DNA from: UBA4246 sp045113475
Lineage (GTDB): Bacteria > Bacillota > Clostridia > Christensenellales > Aristaeellaceae
Direction of reading: 5' to 3'
NCBI GenBank assembly: GCA_045113475.1
Contig: JBGUIY010000326.1
Span: 1-34,677, forward strand
Length of the DNA stretch: 34,677 bases
The position numbers were made by a program, and so were the translations under genes. Position 1 is the first letter of the stretch, and every line of letters starts with the position of its first letter. Of this stretch, positions 32,296-34,677 are shown piece by piece. The notes under the pieces were generated by a model. That model did not search any database. It saw only the letters and a list, made by a program, of their open reading frames with translations, and was not told the origin of the DNA.

Positions 32296-33579
32296 TTACT
32301 GGTCGATGTAGTATTCAGCCGCCGTGATGTAGCTGTTCACCGCGTCCTCCAGGCTGGAGCCGTTCACGGTGTAGTCCAGCACCATGGTCGCCAGCTGCTT
32401 CTGTACGCTGACCATGGGGCCGATCTGGGTCTGCTTGCGCACATGGGACACGCCCTTGGCGGCGCCTTCCAGGATCGGAGAGATCTTGCAGTCTTCCAGG
32501 CACTTGTGCGCCACGAAGGCCAGGCCGATGTTGTTCAGGTAGCCTTCCAGGTTCTTGGTGCTGGTGCAATGCTGAATGAACAGGCTGACGGCCTCCTTCT
32601 GGCCTTCGCTCATGCCGTCGCCGATCAGGAAGCAGTGGGATTCGACCAGGGATTCACCCTTGCCGTTGGTGCCCATGGTGGTGGGCAGGGGCGCGGTCAC
32701 CGTGAAGTTGGCGGCATTGGCGTCCACCTCGCCGATCTGGGCATAGCCCCAGGAGGAGTCCACATAGGCGACCACGTTGCCGGCGCCGAAAGCCGCACGG
32801 TAGTCCTTCAGCTTCAGGTTTTCCTGGGTGTAGCCGTTGCCGATCAGGTACTTGTAGAAGTCCAGCATTTCCGCCATGGCGGTGGCGTTGGGCTCGGCCT
32901 TCAGGTCCGCGAGCTTGCCGTCGTCGGTCAGCAGCTGGCCGCCGAAGGCGTTGAAGATGGCGTTGATGTTGGAGCCGGTGGCGGGCACTTCCGCCGTGGT
33001 GAGGCCGAAGATAGTGGACACCTTGCCGCTGTCCTTATAGAAGGCGGCCAGCTTCTCGATCCAGGCTTTCAGCCCGTCCAGGGTGTCCGGGAAGGCGGCG
33101 GCGTCCATACCGGCCGCTTCCACCAGGTCCTTGTTGATGAAGACGACGGAGTTGGTATAGTAGTGCGGTACGGCGTACACGCCGTCCTTGTAATACATCT
33201 GGTCCAGCACGTAATCGTAGTAGCCGGCATAGAACTCGGGATCGATCACGTCCTTGGGCTGCACGATGAATTCGCCTTCCACCAGCGCGGGGATCCAGCT
33301 GACCTCGCCCAGGATCAGGTCCACGCTCATGCCGGAGCCCAGATCATTGGTGAAGGTCTGGATCATGCTGTTGTAGTCCACCGTTACGCTTTCCACGGTG
33401 ACCCAGGGGTTTTCCGCCTGGAAGGAAGCCACGGTGTTCTTCCACCAGTCCGCTTTCGCCGTCTCGGACAGCGCGTAGTTGTAGAAGCGGATGGTGACGG
33501 GCTCCTTGTCATCCGCCAGCGCAGAGCAGACGGACAGCAGCATCAGGACGGCCATTAACAGAGCGATCACTTTTTTCAT
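32296..33579 (-). CDS. extracellular sugar-binding protein of ABC transporter (family 1)
   Basis: This 427-residue solute-binding protein serves the permeases downstream. The signal peptide is MKKVIALLMAVLMLLSVCS, ending SALA before DDK. The Cys at 18 follows Val, so there is no lipobox and signal peptidase I cleavage is expected. The family-1 pattern is visible as VTIRFYNYALSETAKADWWK, VASFQAENPWVTVESVTVDY, SWIPALVEGEFIVQ, and VFINKDLVEAAGMD. AAGGAGG lies eight bases before the ATG. It is first in its operon, with a promoter and operator-like repeats upstream. The ligand is unknown. Confidence 0.95.
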   Translation of the reverse strand: MKKVIALLMAVLMLLSVCSALADDKEPVTIRFYNYALSETAKADWWKNTVASFQAENPWVTVESVTVDYNSMIQTFTNDLGSGMSVDLILGEVSWIPALVEGEFIVQPKDVIDPEFYAGYYDYVLDQMYYKDGVYAVPHYYTNSVVFINKDLVEAAGMDAAAFPDTLDGLKAWIEKLAAFYKDSGKVSTIFGLTTAEVPATGSNINAIFNAFGGQLLTDDGKLADLKAEPNATAMAEMLDFYKYLIGNGYTQENLKLKDYRAAFGAGNVVAYVDSSWGYAQIGEVDANAANFTVTAPLPTTMGTNGKGESLVESHCFLIGDGMSEGQKEAVSLFIQHCTSTKNLEGYLNNIGLAFVAHKCLEDCKISPILEGAAKGVSHVRKQTQIGPMVSVQKQLATMVLDYTVNGSSLEDAVNSYITAAEYYIDQ

Positions 33580-33650
33580 GGGTTTTCCTCCTTTTTTTCA
33601 TCGGGCGGCCTGGAAGGCGCGCACCGTGCTATGGCACATTGCGGTTATAA

Positions 33651-33662
33651 ATTCGTGTGTAT
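33651..33662. promoter_or_regulatory. putative operator at the -10 region of the third ABC operon
   Basis: On the minus strand ATACACACGAAT overlaps the end of the -10 box. It shares TACACACG with the operator-like palindrome in the promoter at 25224-25235. Confidence 0.45.
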
Positions 33663-33689
33663 ATTATCATAAAGAAAGCCGCCTGTCAA
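33661..33689 (-). promoter_or_regulatory. promoter of the third sugar ABC operon
   Basis: On the minus strand TTGACA (33689-33684), 17 bases, then TAATAT (33666-33661). The binding-protein ATG lies about 80 bases downstream. Confidence 0.68.
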
Positions 33690-33792
33690 TACCTTCCGCA
33701 AATCCTTTTTGTCCGTCTGCCCCAAATGGAACAGAGCCGGTAAAACCATGGATCTCCCCCGTTTTTCCCAATAGCTGCAGCCGCGAACGATA

Positions 33793-33804
33793 TACACATG
33801 TGTA
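33793..33804. promoter_or_regulatory. perfect palindrome TACACATGTGTA, putative upstream operator
   Basis: This 12-bp perfect palindrome lies about 105 bp upstream of the -35 box of the third ABC operon and just beyond the livF terminator. It is the best copy of the element seen at several promoters of the right block. Confidence 0.62.
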
Positions 33805-33815
33805 CATCCAAACAC

Positions 33816-33842
33816 AGAAAAACCACCGGAGAACCGGTGGTT
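33816..33842 (-). terminator. rho-independent terminator of the liv operon
   Basis: On the minus strand AACCACCGG, a TTCT loop and CCGGTGGTT form a perfect 9-bp stem running into TTTCTG, about 22 bases after the livF stop. Confidence 0.85.
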
Positions 33843-33863
33843 ACTGAAAGATATTCCTGTTTT

Positions 33864-34592
33864 TTACGAACCGAGGTACGCCCTCTGCACCGCGTCGTTG
33901 TGGAGCAGTTCCTCTGCCTGTCCCTGCATGGTGATCAGGCCGGTCTCCATGACGTAGGCGCGGTCGGCGACCTGCAGCGCCATCTGCGCGTTCTGCTCCA
34001 CCAGCAGGATGGTCACGCCGCCCGCGTGCAGCTCCGAGATGATCCCGAAGATCTGCTCCACCAGGATCGGCGCGAGACCCATGGAGGGCTCGTCCAGCAT
34101 CAGCAGCCGCGGGCGGCTCATCAGGGCGCGGGCCATGGCCAGCATCTGCTGCTCGCCGCCGCTCAGGGTGCCCGCCACCTGCTTTTCGCGCTCTTTGAGG
34201 CGCGGAAAGCGCTGGAACATTTCCTCCAGGGAGCTTTCGATCTCCGTGGCCGGGCGGCTGTATGCGCCCATTTCCAGGTTTTCCCTGACCGTCATCTGCT
34301 GGAAGATGCGCCGCCCCTCCGGACAGAGGGAAAGGCCCCTGCTCACCATTTTCGAAGCGCTGACGCCGTTGATGTTCGTGCCGTTCAGCTCGACCGTGCC
34401 CTGGCGGGGCCGCAGCAGACCGGCGATGGTGTTCAGTGTGGTGGACTTGCCCGCGCCGTTGGCGCCGATCAGGGTCACGATCTCGTTGTCATATACCTCC
34501 AGGGAGATGCCCTTGATGGCGTGGATCGCGCCGTAGAAGACGTGGATATCGTTGACCTTCAGAAGCGGGGATCTCTGCACGGTATCGCTCAT
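33864..34592 (-). CDS. livF: branched-chain amino acid ABC transporter ATP-binding protein LivF
   Basis: This 242-residue ATPase of the LivFGHMJ class imports leucine, isoleucine, valine or related compounds. It shows Walker A GANGAGKST (43-51), CPEGRRIFQQMTVRENL, signature TLSGGEQQMLAMARAL, Walker B LLMLDEPSMGLAP and the switch LLVEQNAQMAL. The PEGRRIF and EPSMGLAP motifs are specific to LivF. Its ATG overlaps the livG stop (ATGA), and a terminator follows. This operon is distinct from the sugar locus. Confidence 0.96.
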   Translation of the reverse strand: MSDTVQRSPLLKVNDIHVFYGAIHAIKGISLEVYDNEIVTLIGANGAGKSTTLNTIAGLLRPRQGTVELNGTNINGVSASKMVSRGLSLCPEGRRIFQQMTVRENLEMGAYSRPATEIESSLEEMFQRFPRLKEREKQVAGTLSGGEQQMLAMARALMSRPRLLMLDEPSMGLAPILVEQIFGIISELHAGGVTILLVEQNAQMALQVADRAYVMETGLITMQGQAEELLHNDAVQRAYLGS

Positions 34593-34677
34593 TTCGCCGC
34601 CTCCTTCTTCTTGCCCAGATAGGCTTCGATCACGACGGGGTTCGCCTGGATCTCGTCCGCCGTGCCCTTGGCGATGA
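34589..34677 (-). CDS. livG: branched-chain amino acid ABC transporter ATP-binding protein LivG (C-terminal fragment)
   Basis: Only the last 28 codons are in the window; the gene continues beyond base 34677. The visible end, IAKGTADEIQANPVVIEAYL followed by GKKKEAAK, matches the conserved LivG tail (G.p.ei..np.Vi.AYLG). The stop overlaps the livF start, as usual in liv operons. Confidence 0.85.
   Translation of the reverse strand, partial: IAKGTADEIQANPVVIEAYLGKKKEAAK

Noticed and set aside
30133..33729. Direct repeat TGCCCCAAATGG at 30133-30144 and 33718-33729 flanking the third ABC operon, as possible insertion footprints
   Set aside because: Dozens of exact 12-base pairs are expected by chance in a window this size. 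Similarity decays quickly outside the word and no transposase or integrase is present.

Overview
The window is a compact, high-GC (roughly 60 % by eye) bacterial chromosome segment devoted almost entirely to uptake and breakdown of carbohydrates. The likely host is an anaerobic gut or rumen member of the Clostridia, perhaps Christensenellales-like. The basis is strong AGGAGG-type ribosome binding sites, sigma-A type promoters (TTGACA/TATAAT-like), Gram-positive-style sugar ABC systems without their own ATPase, LacI and ROK regulators, and LplB/LplC-type permeases. This placement is inference: no rRNA or other marker gene is present. I saw no tRNA, rRNA, CRISPR array, transposase or phage gene.

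Left block (1-8259, minus strand). One tightly packed operon is read leftward from a promoter at about 8300: GH3 glycosidase, class II aldolase, triosephosphate-isomerase-like protein, a LarA-like (nickel-pincer family) protein, two half-size CHR-type transporters, and a phosphofructokinase that runs off the window. Kinase, aldolase and TIM homologue together form a private 'upper glycolysis' cassette behind a glycosidase and a possible epimerase.

Centre block (8475-19633, plus strand). It is divergent from the left block across a 215-bp region with two mirror-placed promoters, each with an AT-rich palindrome just after its -10 box. It encodes a DUF4838-type protein, two MalF/MalG-type permeases and a solute-binding protein, then a ROK regulator. 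A NitT/TauT-type ABC importer follows (permease, ATPase, binding protein), interleaved with mannose-6-phosphate isomerase and ending with a NagB-like sugar-phosphate isomerase/deaminase. The block closes at a strong terminator at 19652-19685.

Right block (19716-33579). It contains an LplB/LplC-type ABC operon ending in a glutaminase-A-like protein (minus), an L-fucose/arabinose-isomerase-like protein and a second class II aldolase (minus), a divergent LacI regulator followed by a GH5-like glycosidase (plus), and a third sugar ABC operon (minus). Intergenic regions here share TACACA(T/C)G-type inverted repeats on or near promoters, which suggests one regulon, probably under the local LacI protein. 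The extreme right end (33864-34677) is the tail of an unrelated branched-chain amino acid ABC operon (livG-livF).

Working model (inference): oligosaccharides are imported intact, because none of the four glycosidase-like proteins has a signal peptide. They are then cleaved in the cytoplasm, and the sugars are isomerised (PMI, FucI/AraA-like, NagB-like, LarA-like), phosphorylated and split by two different aldolases. The three sugar permease pairs lack an ATPase gene and probably share one encoded elsewhere. All four solute-binding proteins have non-lipoprotein signal peptides, and each gene is followed by a stem-loop.
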